From Diphasiastrum complanatum (Eukaryota > Streptophyta > Lycopodiopsida > Lycopodiales > Lycopodiaceae), in contig CM055104.1 in assembly GCA_029204225.1 (NCBI GenBank), positions 40,639,929-40,703,928 of the forward strand: 64,000 nt of DNA, in the 5' to 3' direction. The notes beneath the pieces were generated by a model. The model ran no database searches and was not told the DNA's origin. It worked only from the letters and a program-made list of their open reading frames with translations. The stretch's first letter is position 1; each line of letters opens with the position of its first letter. Made by a program: the position numbers and the translations under genes. Below, piece by piece: positions 35,784 to 48,804 of the stretch.

Positions 35784-37368
35784 TTTTGCAAAAAAGGTTA
35801 CAATTGGAGTCGAATAGTCCAGCAGAACTGGCAATTGCAAACATGTGAATGTATTTTGCATCCATTGCCATCCGAAGGGTTTGCCTCAAAGGCGTAAGCG
35901 GCATATATGGCATCCTGTTCCTGATAACACAATCGTTTACTAGGAGCATTAGAATTTATCATCTCATACTGCTTTCGTACGTATTTCAGCTCCAGTGCTG
36001 ATAGAGTCTACAAGGCTGGAACCTTTCAGAGATGGTGGTTCGAACGTGTTTGGCTCCTTTCAGTTTTAAGTGTCCCTGGCCACGTCAGCAACACCTCTTG
36101 TTGACATCATCTGATATGATTACTTCCTGAAGGCGCTGTTGAGTCACCTATTTCTAAAGCTGAGAAAGCTTATGTAATTGTAAATTTTGTAGTCTGGCGC
36201 CTGGTGTTTATTATATGCATCTATTCTCAAATCATAACAGCTGTAGCTTATATCATTCTTTTAGCTGTGTGCAAATTATACATAGAAGAAAGTGCCCTTG
36301 TAGAGCCGAAAAGTTGTTATAGAAAGTATTTGTTCGTAGCTGGCAGCAACAGCATAATCAAGTTGCAAATCTTTAACTTGATCTAGGTGTTTTATTTATG
36401 GAGTTACTAAGGTATTGCACTAAAAAATGTTTCAACTTACTTCACTCTTTAGGTATATGAAAGGTCAAAGGTTTTTTATTGTGGGTTAATCGTAATTGCA
36501 ACAGACTTTAAGATGTGTTCATGTTTTACTGCTTTTGGGCAATCTCTTATAAATATCTTCAGAATCTTTGTATCTCTTTAATCCTTCAGATACAGCTACT
36601 TTTCTGTCAATCAGCATTGATATAAATCAAAACACGCACTTGGCCTCCAAGTTCTTAAGTCTGGTGTCCTATTCCTAGTTCCTATTCATTTGAACGTTAC
36701 TGGAGACATTCTACCGAATGTTCCATAATATCATGTTTTTGGGTTAAAAGGAACCTAAATTTTTTGCTAAGCCTGAGATAAAATCTTCTTTTGGATGAGC
36801 AATTGTATCAAACATTTTGTCAGAAAATTTGTGATGAGCATGCTCTTAATGTGTTTGGGGAAAGCAAGACTGCAATAATGCTCATTGTGGCTCATTATGC
36901 AGGCGACCCTAAAATTATGTGCATGAGCTAGAGCTCACAATGCCCATTCTTGTTGGTAGAAACATTAATGTCCAGAAGATTGGCTATATCTGTGGTTCCG
37001 AAGATCACACCTAAAATGTTAGAATAGAGCACAATCATCAATTGAATATCAGTTTCCATAGCATGACAATCAACAATAGATAACAGCCACAAGTGTTATT
37101 TTCTCTTCTATGACCCATTTATGGGGCTCATGGCAGTTGACTCCTGACCTCGATCAGAGGATAGGAGACTTCACCAGCATGCACAACATACCAACTTGCT
37201 TCTTCCCTGCAGCTCACTTTTTCTCAGGAATTTCTCTTGTAGAGAGGTTGACCAAAATTTAGATGGAACGCCATCATTGCATCATAGGCTAAATATTGAA
37301 ATTGCATCACAAGTGGTCTCTGAAAGGAAGAGGAACTAGAGAAGAGTTACAAATGTCCATACTTTCAA

Positions 37369-37484
37369 TTTTAGGGAAGTGTGAACATGCTCTATTTAAG
37401 TCCATTGAGACCCAACATGATCTTTTCGATTTTAGGGAAGTGTGAACATGCTCTATTTAAGTCCATTGAGACCCAACATGATCT
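37369..37484. repeat. Near-perfect 55-bp tandem duplication
   Basis: 37369-37423 and 37430-37484 are identical by eye (TTTTAGGGAAGTGTGAACAT ... CCAACATGATCT), period 61. High identity implies a recent event. Confidence 0.92.
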
Positions 37485-38946
37485 ATGGGACTGAAATTGT
37501 ACAAGTTGATTTATTTATAGCTGCTCTGGAAAGCTGCCTTTTATTCTGAAGTTTTTACAAGAGAAAAAAAATGATACACTTGGTAAAGGACTTAACAAGG
37601 CATCTGTAAAACTTTTTCGCATATGTTTCTTGATTTTTCTGATCAATTGATTCCAAAATTGTGTTGTGGTCTGAGATATTGCATGTTGTATCATGCCTTG
37701 ATGTGTTTATATCTTTGACAACGAAGTAGAGTATCCACTTATTTTGTGCTGTACACTCAAAATATTGCACCCTCTTTCTCTATATTCCACCATTTGTCAG
37801 TTTCTGTCTAGATCAAAAGTGCCTACTCTCATGTGGCATATCATTTACCACTCGAAGGTCTATAAATGCAGTTTGATGGTCCTACAAATTCATCGATATC
37901 ATAAATCTAGACAAAACTATAATCATGGTGGAGGTAATTACCACTTTCGAAGATGGGAGTTTACCAAATGTGGTTTTTCACTAGTATGTATGCCAAAAAG
38001 ACTCTTTGTTTTTAGGGGGGTGGGTGGGTGTTTCAAAGCCCTCTTGCAAAGCAAAATAGGCACTCATATATTCATCTATGGAACTGGACGATCATCTCAT
38101 TAGGCCAACCAGTACATTATGGTAGCAAACAATGGGGACCAAGGAATGGCAAGGCATGCATGGAAGAGAATAAAGTATACAAATAAAAAGGTTTCTATTG
38201 GAGGAGCTAATGTGAAGCTACAAAACCCATGCCCAATCAGCAAATATGGGAATGCTCCCGGTGGAAGGGGTTGTCTTACGCCACTTCGAACATTATATTA
38301 ACAAGGTCAAACAAGATGAATGGAGAAAGTATCTCTCAAAGAGCGTGCTCATTGCAAAGAAAAAACGATGGTACAAAGCAGCAATAGATTAGCTTCATAG
38401 ATGGGGCTTGAGTGATTGAACTTGCTCAAATGCAACTTGGCCAGATGAGATTGTATTAGCAAAGCTCTGAAAAAAATCCTTAAAAAAAAGGATGAACTTT
38501 AAACAAAACAAAATTCAGTTTGATTCACATATATGGAGAGCAAAAATATCTTGAGAATCCTATAATACTTAAATTTGTTTTTTTCAATAAATGAACATCC
38601 ATCAACAAGTGTTCTTGCCAGTTCCGCTATCACCTCCTCATAGATATTAAGTGTCACTTATTGTAAGTTATCGAATTTTTTTAGCATTCTCACTCTCTCA
38701 CATAGCTTTTTCCTTGGATTGTTTGGATTTCTTTCTTAAACTCTATAGAATAACAATAAAGAGCTTTACCTTGTTCATTATGCTCCCTTCGACTCGTCAT
38801 TTTTTTGATCACAAGATCAAAAATTGCCTCTTTAGGTCCTTTGCATATTGCTTAACATCCTCCTTTGTAAATATGGATCACTTTGTTCACTTGCTAGTCT
38901 TTTGGAAATGCTAATTCAATGATATGTTGGTTATGTATTTTACAAG

Positions 38947-39010
38947 TGTTTGTTGTGTTGTGCCAACCCCCTTAAAACTGTTTGTTGTGTTGTGCCAACC
39001 CCCTTAAAAC
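38947..39010. repeat. Perfect 32-bp tandem duplication
   Basis: Units 38947-38978 and 38979-39010 are identical (TGTTTGTTGTGTTGTGCC followed by AACCCCCTTAAAAC). Confidence 0.92.
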
Positions 39011-39949
39011 ATATTTCCCCCTCAAACCTTAGATTTACTTTCATCATTGGATACTCATTTCTACATCTTTTGGTTTAACTACTTAATACTCACTCTTGGA
39101 AAGATTAATCAATTTTTTGTATACCTCTCTAAAAAACTTCACAATGTCTTCAGTCCATGTGTTTAAATTTTCCTTAAATGTTGTTTATTTCTCCCAAAAA
39201 ACTTCAGGTGAGAGATCAAATCCTTGTACAAGGCTTCTTGTTCTTAAAAGAATCTTCACTTATATATTTCCTACTAGTGCCTTATAGGCTTTGTTCCACA
39301 TTGCTATATCCTCATTATGGGCTTTCTTCCATTTTCTTTTACATTCAGAGCCACATACTACTATAGATGATGAGACTTTCACTGTCCATATTAAATGACG
39401 CTCATTATGAGTATGTGAGTTCAAAGGTAATATACATGAACTTATGCATATGCTCATTTTTAATACACACGTTGGGCATGTGAGGAAATTACAATGAATA
39501 AAATTTAGTTATACCACATAATTCATGCTACCTTTTATGTTTGCTTTGTTGAGGTGAAAAATCATTTTATTCTAGCCATGTTTTGATCATAATGTGTATG
39601 CAATTACAACATAATTCATGTAAGAATTGTCTTTATTGTAGTCACATTTTTAACAAGTCAATTGAAAAGTTTTTTGAAGCATTGCTATCAAGAGAGACCT
39701 TTGTGAGTTTCTAGGATCAAATCAAAACCAATTTTCTTGAGCATTGTTTTGTAGAATCCTTCCTAAAAGTTCTTGTGAATCAAGATCAAGGGGATCTTGC
39801 CACTTGTGGCTTTGTGAACATCAAGTGAGTTGCTAGTGAGGCAAATTTTGGAAAAGAATTTAGGGAGAGTGAAGAAGTACAATCTAGTACAAGTCATTAG
39901 GACGATGAGAACCATTGGTGGATACCTTCTTGGATCTAGTGAGAGGTTA

Positions 39950-41323
39950 AATCTACAAACTACTCAATATGGAAAGTGAGGATGGAGTCACGTGCTCCAA
40001 GACCTCTTTGATATTGTCCTAGATGAAGAGGATGAGCCTCTTGGAGGACAAGAGCTGGTTAGATACAAGAAGAAGGCAAGACTAGCACTCCATTGCATCA
40101 AAATGAATGTTAGTGAGGACCTCTTGAAGGAAGTAGCCTCTTGCACATCGGCCAAGGAAGCTTGAGATTCTTTAAAAGCTATATATGAATCCAAAAACAC
40201 TTCAAGAGTACTTATGCTAAGAAACCAAATCTTACAAAGCATGAGAAGAAGTGAGGAAATGCACAAAATTGTGTGCTAAGAATTACATCCTATTGGGGAG
40301 AAGATTAAAGATAATGAACTTGTACAAGTGATCCTAAATGGCTTAGGAGATGACTTCTCTAATTTGGTTCAAAGTTTTGTCATCCAAGACACTTTGCCAT
40401 CAATTGATAAGCTCCATAGTGTGCTAGTGGCTGAAGAGTGTAGGATGCTCCATGCAAAGTCTAGGATGAGTTCCTTATCATTGCAAGATGGAGATGAGAA
40501 AGCAAATTTTACATTCAAGAGCAAGAAGAAGACCAAGGATCCAAGAAGGATAAAGCAAAGGAGGCCAAGGAGGAGGATTAGGCATCAATTTCAAAGGCAA
40601 AGGACAAGTCAAAGCAAAAATGCTTCTTTTGTAGAAAGAAGGGGCATTTTGCATCCGAATGCTACAAGAGGCAAAGATCACAAGAGGAGGAGAACAAACA
40701 AGGAAATCTTGCACATGAGGAGGAGGAGGATGAAGGAGATATATTCTTGATGGCATCTACATCCTCACCAACAAGAAATGGCAATTCAAGAGACACTTGG
40801 TGGATTGATAGTGGGGCAAGTTCCCACATGACTTATGAAAAGGACTTTTTTTCAACTTTACACTCATTCAACGATGCTAAAAAGTTTGTCTTTATTGCAA
40901 GTGATGAAGAGTGTAGGATAGATGGTGTTGGTACCATCTCTTGGTGCCTAGAATCCTCAAAATATATGGATCTAGAAAATGTTCTTTATGTACCATCAAT
41001 CACCAAAAACATGCTAAGTGCTGGTCAACTTATGGATAGTGATTTGGATGTCCACTTCAAACATGGTGTTTGTTCCATTTTGAAGAATGATGTTTGCATA
41101 ACAAAGGGATTTAAACATGGAAGATTGTTTAAAATGGAAGCTAATGTTGCCTTTGAGAGTGTGAACTTGTCAAAGGAGGAGATCACTCAAGTGGAGACCT
41201 TGTCAAAGTGGGATCTTGCTAGCATTGAGGAGGAGCATCAAAGAGAGGAATATCTTGAGGATCAGCCTCAAAACATGAGAGTTTCAAGGAGGTCCTCAAT
41301 GACAAAGGCCGAGTCATCAAATT
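39950..41323 (+). pseudogene. Copia gag-protease, cut by a foldback element
   Basis: Plus-strand gag begins near 39970 and reads through several frames: SKNTSRVLMLRNQILQSM, then LVQVILNGLGDDFSNLVQ. A lysine-rich linker and the knuckle CFFCRKKGHFASEC (about 40618-40659) follow. Then comes the protease WWIDSGASSHMT (about 40798) with LENVLYVPSITKNMLSAG. The long open part is 40747-41323. Downstream the frame runs directly into the foldback element, and no integrase or RT follows. No LTR found. Confidence 0.85.
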
Positions 41324-42749
41324 GGGGGTTTGGCATTGTGCGAGTAAATCATCTGCGAGTTTTTCAAGTTTAGTGTTTTAAACTACGTCAAATTGATAGC
41401 ACATGGCATGCTAAATTGTTTTTAGGTTTTTAAAAATTATTCTACTTCACTTTTGGGGGTGAAATCTATTTGTATACTTCATTATCATGTTGTTTATTTC
41501 TTACTAGCTAAAAGATATGTCTGCACATCATGTTGTCTACAGATTATACATAGTATGCTACATCATTGAGGATGCAGAAAACTTAATCACTTTAATTTTA
41601 CATTTATCAAGCTAAAACGTTTTTGTCTACTGCCAAGGATTGATGTACGACCATACATTAAAAGACATGATGGTATGTGCCAAGCCTATGATAGGTATCA
41701 TAAAATCAATGTTGGTAAAAAAGAAATATTTTTATTGTATGTTCTAGATGGAGGCTATAACTTAACTAATAAGCTTATAATGAGATGATGAAATAATAAA
41801 ATACTTTCATTTTTTTTTTATCAAATTTGATTAAAGCAATGTATTCTACATAAAAATGGAGCGTTTGAATAATCTCAATTCGAGCAATATTAAGAAAGTT
41901 ATCGCCCTTCAAAGCTTTTTAGGCTAATTTTTTTTTTCTTGGAGCTTGAAAGGGATGAATTTTACATAAAAAATGGAGCACTTTTGCCTTTTGGACCATC
42001 TCAATCCGAGCAATAGTAAGAAAGTTATGACAGTTCAATGTTTTTTAGACTATAAAACATTTTCCCCTTGGAACCTAAAAGGGGTAGCATGCCGGCGTGC
42101 TATCAATTTGAGTTAAAGACTAAAAGCTTAAATTGGTAGCACGCCGGCATGCTACTCCTTTCAAGCTCCAAGAAATAAATAAATAGCCTAAAATTTTTTG
42201 AAGGGCAATAGGTTTCTTAATATTGCTCGAATTGAGATGATCCAAAAAGCAAAAATGCTCCATTTTTCATGTATAATACATTGCTTTAATCAAATTTGGT
42301 AAACAGAAAAAATGAAAATATTTTATTATTTCATCATCTCAACATGAGCTTAATAGTTAAGTTATAGCCTCCATCTAGAACATACAATAAAAATGTTTTT
42401 TTTTTTACCAACGTTGATTTTATGATACTATCATAGGCTTGGCCACATACTTGGCAGTAGACAAAAATGTTTTAGCTTGATAAATGTAAAATTAATTGCG
42501 TTAATGATATAGCATACTATGTACAATTTGTAAACAACATGATTTACAGACATATCTTATAGCTAGAAAGAAAATAAACAACATGATAATGAAGTATACA
42601 AACAGATTTCACCCCCAAAAGTGATGTAGAATAAATTTTAAAAACCTAAAAACAATGTAGCTTGCCATGTGCTATGAATTTTACATAATTAAAAAAACAC
42701 TAAACTCGCAAAACTTGCAGATGATTTACTCACAAAATGCCAAACCCCC
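41324..42749. mobile_element. 1.4-kb foldback (long inverted repeat) element
   Basis: The whole segment is one long hairpin. The left end GGGGGTTTGGCATTGTG pairs with the right end CAAAATGCCAAACCCCC. Matching continues inward to a centre at about 42112-42131, flanked by GTAGCATGCCGGCGTGCTA and its complement. The left arm (about 790 bp) is longer than the right (about 620 bp), because a roughly 115-bp block (41849-41955 / 41966-42070) is duplicated in it. No coding capacity. It inserted into copia gag-protease sequence. No clear target duplication. Confidence 0.9.
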
Positions 42750-45700
42750 ATAGAAAGGATGATCTTGATTCTAGAGATCAATTGGACCTAGTGAGAATAA
42801 TCATCAAGTAGGACCATCTTTTGACCTGAAAAGATACTTGATTCACAAACTAAATGAAAGGAAATCATATAGTTGAGTGGGTGTCTGGTTTGAGAAGGGT
42901 CATATACATGATTTTAGGATGGACTATCTTAACTTTAAGTTCTGAGGTCAGAACTTAAATAAGGGGAGAAGAATGTCATGGCTGTGACCCTATATTTATA
43001 TCCCATAAGGGGGTCAGAAGGCCTACCTATGATTATGGCAAAAAGTCATAATTGATGGTTGGAGGCCTAAAGCCCAAGATGGTGAATTATATGGAACTAG
43101 CAGTGACACATTCGTAAGTAGTTGATGTGGTAGATACTGATGTATCTTAGTGAGGTGTCAATCTACTCCTAGTCTAGGGAGGGCCTTGCAGGGTATAAGT
43201 ATACTCATAGGCATTCCTTTCGAGAGAGTTGAGATTAGAGGACAATAGCTACATGTTGTTGATGCTGCTAGAGTGCGCTCTCATTCCTTCCACTATTGAG
43301 ACATGGCAAGCATTCCATAGCTTGGGGATTAGATCCGATCAATCTAGGTTTGGTTGGATTGGATTGATCCACCATCTGTTCCCCATATGTCTCTTTGTTT
43401 CGGCATCCTAGTGTTGATCTTGGATTAAGTCTTGAAAGTCATAGCTGTAATATTTTTGTACTCTTCAAGCTAATTCTGGCAAGTGCATGCATGACTATAT
43501 TTTGACTGAGATAAGATCCTTTCATATCGATGAATTTTTATGATTGTTTACAAATTTTCTTAACTTTCTTTGAAGTTCAAATCTTCCAAGTATGAGCTCG
43601 GATTCAAGTGACATAGAAGGTAATATTGCTCTATTTTTTGAGCTCTTTTTGCATTGACTATTCACATGGTTAGTTTTAGAGTAATTTCATAATGTCAACC
43701 TCAAATATATTTTTGATATGAACTCAAATTGAAATAAGACAAAGCAAATTTTCTCAGTTTTATGAGTTTACCCAAAAACTATATGGTCGTTCAAATTCTA
43801 GCAATTGTTTTAAATTTGATTTAAAAGATCTGAATTAGGCTTGTCAATGCATTGCTATCTTTTTTATTCATTTAAATGTCTTCTCTATGTGAATTCTGAT
43901 TCTTAAGCTACCTAACTTTTACTATAATGTGTTTTGATTTTCGGATTTTTTATTGAGGTCACATTATATAGGTTCTCACTACTGCAAACCATTTTTACTA
44001 TATATTAAATTTAGTGCATTTATTAGGGTATATTTTTTCAAGAATAGATTTATTATACACAAGAAATATAATAAACCACATAAAAAGATGATAGCAAAGA
44101 ACTGTACATCAATGTTGCTTTTTAGCTTATCTCCATCGGAGTTCAAATAAGAATGTTATGGTAAAAGATTTATATAGTACTTGCACAAGATAAACATTTG
44201 ATGACGTGGAATATCTCCTCCATGTGAGGATATGCATTTTGGTAAAGAGATCTTGTCTATTCTCGCATCATGGCGATATGCCACATCATCAAAATCTTTG
44301 ATTTATCATAACTTTCTTATTTGAGCTCGGATCAAGATGAGGTAAAAAGCAAAAAGGATCTACTTCTTGCATAGAATCCGATGGAATGATCATATCTTGC
44401 ATATGATTCTATTAAAATATCAACAATGTCTAGAAAATTATTGTTGTTCTACTCATCCTTGGATTAATGGCTGATGTTGTTGTAGATGATGTTTTGAAGC
44501 TTCTTGCAGGCTGGCTCATGTACATAGATCAATGGCTATTGCTGTTGAACATTGGTCTACTTGTACAATGTATCTTTGCAAAAACATTTATGTTTCACTT
44601 TGTTACAAATGTTTATATATCATATTGACCACCTTTTTGTGTAGAAGTAAGGCTTGGAAGACAAGGCTAAACCTTGTAGAGGTTCAATTCCTCTCCCTTA
44701 AACTGTAGAAATCAAAACTGGAAGCTGGATTTGCATTTTGCTTTTATGGTTTTTTCATCTTTGAAAATCAAATTAAAAAATTGTAGTTTCACTATACTTG
44801 GCATAACCATATGAAATCCAAACTACTCCAAAATTGAACCAAATTAGAAGCTCATTAATAGATTTTTAAATCTGCAATGACATATCCTACCAAAAATAAT
44901 ATAAAACAAATGGGAATTTAGTTTGAAAAGTGCCTAAGAAATCTGCAATGAAAAATCACAAATTAAAGAGGATTGGACTAAATAAAACTAGAAAACTTCA
45001 AAAGTAGAAATTCAAAGTTATTTTGAATTATTACTAATATATGCAAACTTAATGCCTATACAAAAATCATTGCTCTAAAGTAATATTGCACCTACACAAC
45101 AAATCTCAAAACTAAAGAGGATGAATCGTAAAGAAAATAAAAACTAATATTTAATGAATGTTGAACCACATAAGTTTGTTTAACTATAATTTGTTCAAAA
45201 TAGATTGCTATTAGGCATAAGTTTTGAGAGTCGAGTAGTTAGGAGTCTTGCGGGCAACAAGCATTGTCGAATCACAAGTCCAGACCCTACTAGCAAGAGC
45301 TTCGAAATGTACAAAAATATGACAAAAAAACTCCAAACTTTTACAAACCGACAAACAACATTACGTTCATTCACAATTGTAAAAACATTATTGGGCCATG
45401 TGTACATCAAATAGTTAAATAGTAGACAAAAGTATCTTGACAAAAGGCCCTTTTGGTGCTCGGACTACCTCTAATCATCTCAAAAGTTAAAGGATTGTCA
45501 AAAGATTTGTGTTGGGTCGTTGGAAGCAACAAAATGTAACAAGATGTAGCATCAAGTAGCTTTAAGAAATCTCATTTTGCAAGTGAGTTATAAACACAAT
45601 GTTTTATTTTGATGAGGAGATTGTAAGTAGCTAGTCAATCTAAGAAATGCTAGACATTATAGGTTGTTTTTCATAGTACTAAACCCAAGTTCAAAGGCTA

Positions 45701-46460
45701 TGTATAGCAATAACTTGGGCACCATAGGACACACTTGTAATTTTGTACATGTTAATTATTAGTGCAAGATTATATTATTTTATGAAAGGAAAAATATGTA
45801 CAATCTTGTACATTTGGATTTGTATATAGTTTAAAAGTTGTACCTATTGCCTTTGCAAAGGTACTTTGAGGTCACTAAAGTAGCATGAATAATTGCCACG
45901 TCTATATTAAAAACCATTATACTCTCTTCAATTTGCCACGTTTTTATAACACAAGTGGACCCTCTTAGATCTCTATACCTATCTAAAGAAGAAATTTGCA
46001 TGATATCTATTGAATTTTCCAAGAACATAAAAACAATGCAATTGGACCCTCTTAGATCTATATACCTATCTAATTAAAGAAGAAATTTGCATGATATCTT
46101 TTGAATTTTCCAAGAACATAAAAACAATGTTGTGACATGAAACTCTAGTGAGGTTGATGAATGATTCAAATCTATTATGATAATAAGTAGACAGCAAATA
46201 GTGAAATTGATATGTCATGAATGGTCAATGATGACAAATTACTTTGAGACATAAAGGCACCTTATACAACATGGAAGAGGTAAAGTTCTATTTAAGGACT
46301 GAAAGGCATCATAGAAAAGAAGAAAATACCAAGCTTAAAAATAATAGAAGCACATAGGTGGGGTTAATTAAAGACTTTGTTGTTGAGAGATAACAAAGAA
46401 AATCAAAGACTTCGTCAAGCTAAAGGGAGTATACATATGTCTCGGTTAGCCCTTCACCAG
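42750..46460. other. Intergenic stretch
   Basis: No gene supported. At 42962-42976 a purine run (AAGGGGAGAAGAA) precedes TGTCATGG, which could be a polypurine tract and LTR start, but no second LTR or pol is visible. A tandem duplication lies at 45956-46129. The remainder is AT-rich and carries the promoter/5' region of the permease gene at its right end. Confidence 0.5.
45956..46129. repeat. Tandem duplication of an ~85-bp unit
   Basis: 45956-46038 and 46043-46129 share TGGACCCTCTTAGATCT, then TATACCTATCTAA through to AAGAACATAAAAACAATG. They differ by a few substitutions and a short insertion. Confidence 0.85.
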
Positions 46461-46464
46461 TGTC

Positions 46465-46468
<4 letters not shown>

Positions 46469-46512
<44 letters not shown>
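46469..46512. repeat. (TC)n tract in the permease 5' leader
   Basis: Pure CT/TC dinucleotide run ending about 37 bp before the permease start codon. Pyrimidine-rich patches are common in plant core promoters/5' UTRs; whether it regulates here is inference. Confidence 0.9.
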
Positions 46513-46514
<2 letters not shown>

Positions 46515-46548
46515 TTGTGGGTAGCAATCCTAGGAAGAACATCTTCCT

Positions 46549-48804
46549 ATGATGGCACCCAATCTGCAAAAAGCTGTGGAGAACCCTCCTGCACCTGCTG
46601 ACCATGAAGAGGCTGTAGGAAAGAATGAGGACGTCATTGGCAAAGATGAGAAGCTCCTCAACGAGCTTGGATACAAGCAAGAGTACAAAAGGGTGATGAG
46701 CTCATTCCAGCAATGGGCTTACACCTTTGATTATACTGCTCCCCTTGGATTTGTTACAGGCTACTATGGGTACATGTACACCTATGGAGGGCCTGTCACC
46801 ATCTTCTGGGCCTTCATCGCCACCTCCTTTGGAACACTGTGCATGGCATTTGCCATGTCTGAGATTGCTTCTGCTTTTCCCACCCTGGGAAGTGTCTATT
46901 TCTGGGTGGCAAAACTTGTGCCTAGTAAACATGCGCCAATTATATCTTGGTTTGTGGGTTGGGCTTATCTGATCGGATCCTTCAGTGGCACAGCTCTCAA
47001 TGAATATCTTCTGGCTCAGTTGATTGCAACGTCAATCCTTATTGGCACCGGGGGTGCACACGGTGGAGGATATCAAACATCCAACTCTGGAGTAAGCATA
47101 TTATCAGATGATGTCCTGAATTAATATTCATGCTATATTGTAGTTACGAGCAACATGTCTTTGTAGATGAAAGTATATATCTGATCATGGTACGCTGCTG
47201 GAATTATGTGATTAAGATGAGAAGGTTTGCTGCCTTTACTGCAGATCGTGGGAATCACTGCAGCCTTATTCTTAGTGCATTTCTTTGTTTCCATCGTGAA
47301 TACAAAATGGTTGGGATATCTAAGCGACATCGGTGCAGCATTCCAGATCTTGTCCATAGCTGTTATCTGTATTACTTTGCTGGCTGTTGCTCCTAAGTAT
47401 CAAAGTGCCAAGTTTGTATTCACGCATTTCATCCATGCTCCGGATAAAGGCATCCATAGCGGTGTGTTGGTTGTGCTGCTAGGCCTTCCCTGGTTCCAGT
47501 CCATTCTTACTGGATTCGAAGTGGGCTCTCACGTTGTGGAGGAAGTTGTTGATGCTGCCACAGCTTCCCCTCGCGCCATGGTGAACAGCATGTATGCCAC
47601 CGCGGGAACGGAGCTCGCATTACTGCTTTCTATGACATTCTGCATCCAGAACCCCGAGAATCTTTTAAGCCCAAATACTGCCACAGGTAACTAATCCCAA
47701 CATTGATCCAACCAAATTAAGTCAACATCAACGTTGGGATATAATCTCACCGAGTACATAAAGAAAACGAGCAAATTGTCCGGACATTAATTTTTTCCAT
47801 GTGTCTAAATGTGTTTCTCATATAGATTTTGGTAGCTTGAATCTGAAGAATGTATTCGCAGGTGGTGGTGAAATAACAGCTGGTGTACAGATCTTTTACG
47901 ACGTGTTTCAAGCCAGATACAAACACGGAGCTGCTGGTGCCATTGCATTCACCTTGCTGGCTGCTAGCTCCCTCTTTTTTGGCAACATCACCAATGTCAC
48001 GCTAACAGCAAGGATGGTGAGTAAAGCCTGATAATCACTCTGTGATCAAACTAATCGAGATCCAAAGCTTACGAGAGGATTTGAATAGTCAACTACCTAC
48101 TGAATATTGACACTGTTATTACTTGCTATGGCTTTCTCACTGAATGTGATCAATCAAGCTGAAAGTATAGTAAGCTAAGAGCAAATCTATTGTGTGGTAT
48201 CTAAACACATGTACTTTTTTGCATGCTTGCAACGTAATCGTTTTATATATCTGCTCACTGTTCTTGTTGATGTTGCCATCTGTAGGCTTATGCAATGGCT
48301 AGAGATCAGGGATTGCCAGGCTACAAATTATTGGTAAAGCTAACAAGTGGAGAGCGCATTCCCGTGGTAGCCACCATTGTAACAGTGGTGGGCTCATTTG
48401 TCTGCACGCTCCCAGCCATGGGCAGCAGCGTTGCCTTCGAGGCCATCACAGCCATGTCCACCATCACAGCATACCTCCCCTACACTGCAGTGCTGCTATG
48501 CCGTCACATATTTGACAACGACTTCAAGCCAGGGCCATACTCACTGGGGAGGTGGGCAGTGTGGGTGGGAGGCATAGGCTCAGCATGGGGGCTTCTCATG
48601 TCCCTCCTCTTCTGTCTCCCACCAGTATTCCCCATCACAGGCAGCAATTTCAACTACGCAGCTCCCAGCTTGGTGGGCTGCATGGTGGCAGGCGCCATTT
48701 ACTGGTACACTTCTGGAAAGTATACTTTCCATGGGCCAAGGCGCACGGTTGATGACCCGCCACCTGCTGACATTGAGAATTACAACAGAGCAGGCGCCCA
48801 GTAG
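46549..48804 (+). CDS. BAT1-like amino-acid permease (APC superfamily), intact four-exon gene
   Basis: Membrane transporter of amino acids or GABA, closest in pattern to plant BAT1 (bidirectional amino acid transporter). Exons 46549-47091, 47245-47686, 47862-48016 and 48286-48804 join in phase with GT-AG sites to give 552 residues, close to the usual ~520. The start follows the TC tract; a second ATG is adjacent. Seen: cytosolic LNELGYKQEYKRVMSSF, first membrane helices, the MSEIASAFPTLGSVYFWVA motif typical of the family, an acidic EVGSHVVEEVVDAA segment corresponding to the conserved glutamate region, NVTLTARM-AYAMARDQGLP across intron 3, and a final pair of helices. About 12 hydrophobic segments. 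No disruption; likely functional. Substrate is not deducible from sequence. Symbol withheld because BAT1 orthology is not demonstrated. Confidence 0.93.

Larger units (their letters stand above)
35784..39640. other. Intergenic stretch downstream of the E3 ligase
   Basis: The first few hundred bases are probably the 3' UTR. No other gene is supported. It contains tandem duplications at 37369-37484 and 38947-39010. Short frames at 37744-38301 look like decayed coding sequence but match nothing I recognise. Confidence 0.55.

Noticed and set aside
38119..38301. Small plus-strand coding region
   Set aside because: No domain, no splice partner and composition like surrounding decayed DNA.
42962..43440. 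Possible gypsy or copia 3' LTR starting TGTCATGG after a purine run
   Set aside because: No second LTR, no pol domain upstream and no defined end; kept only as a remark.
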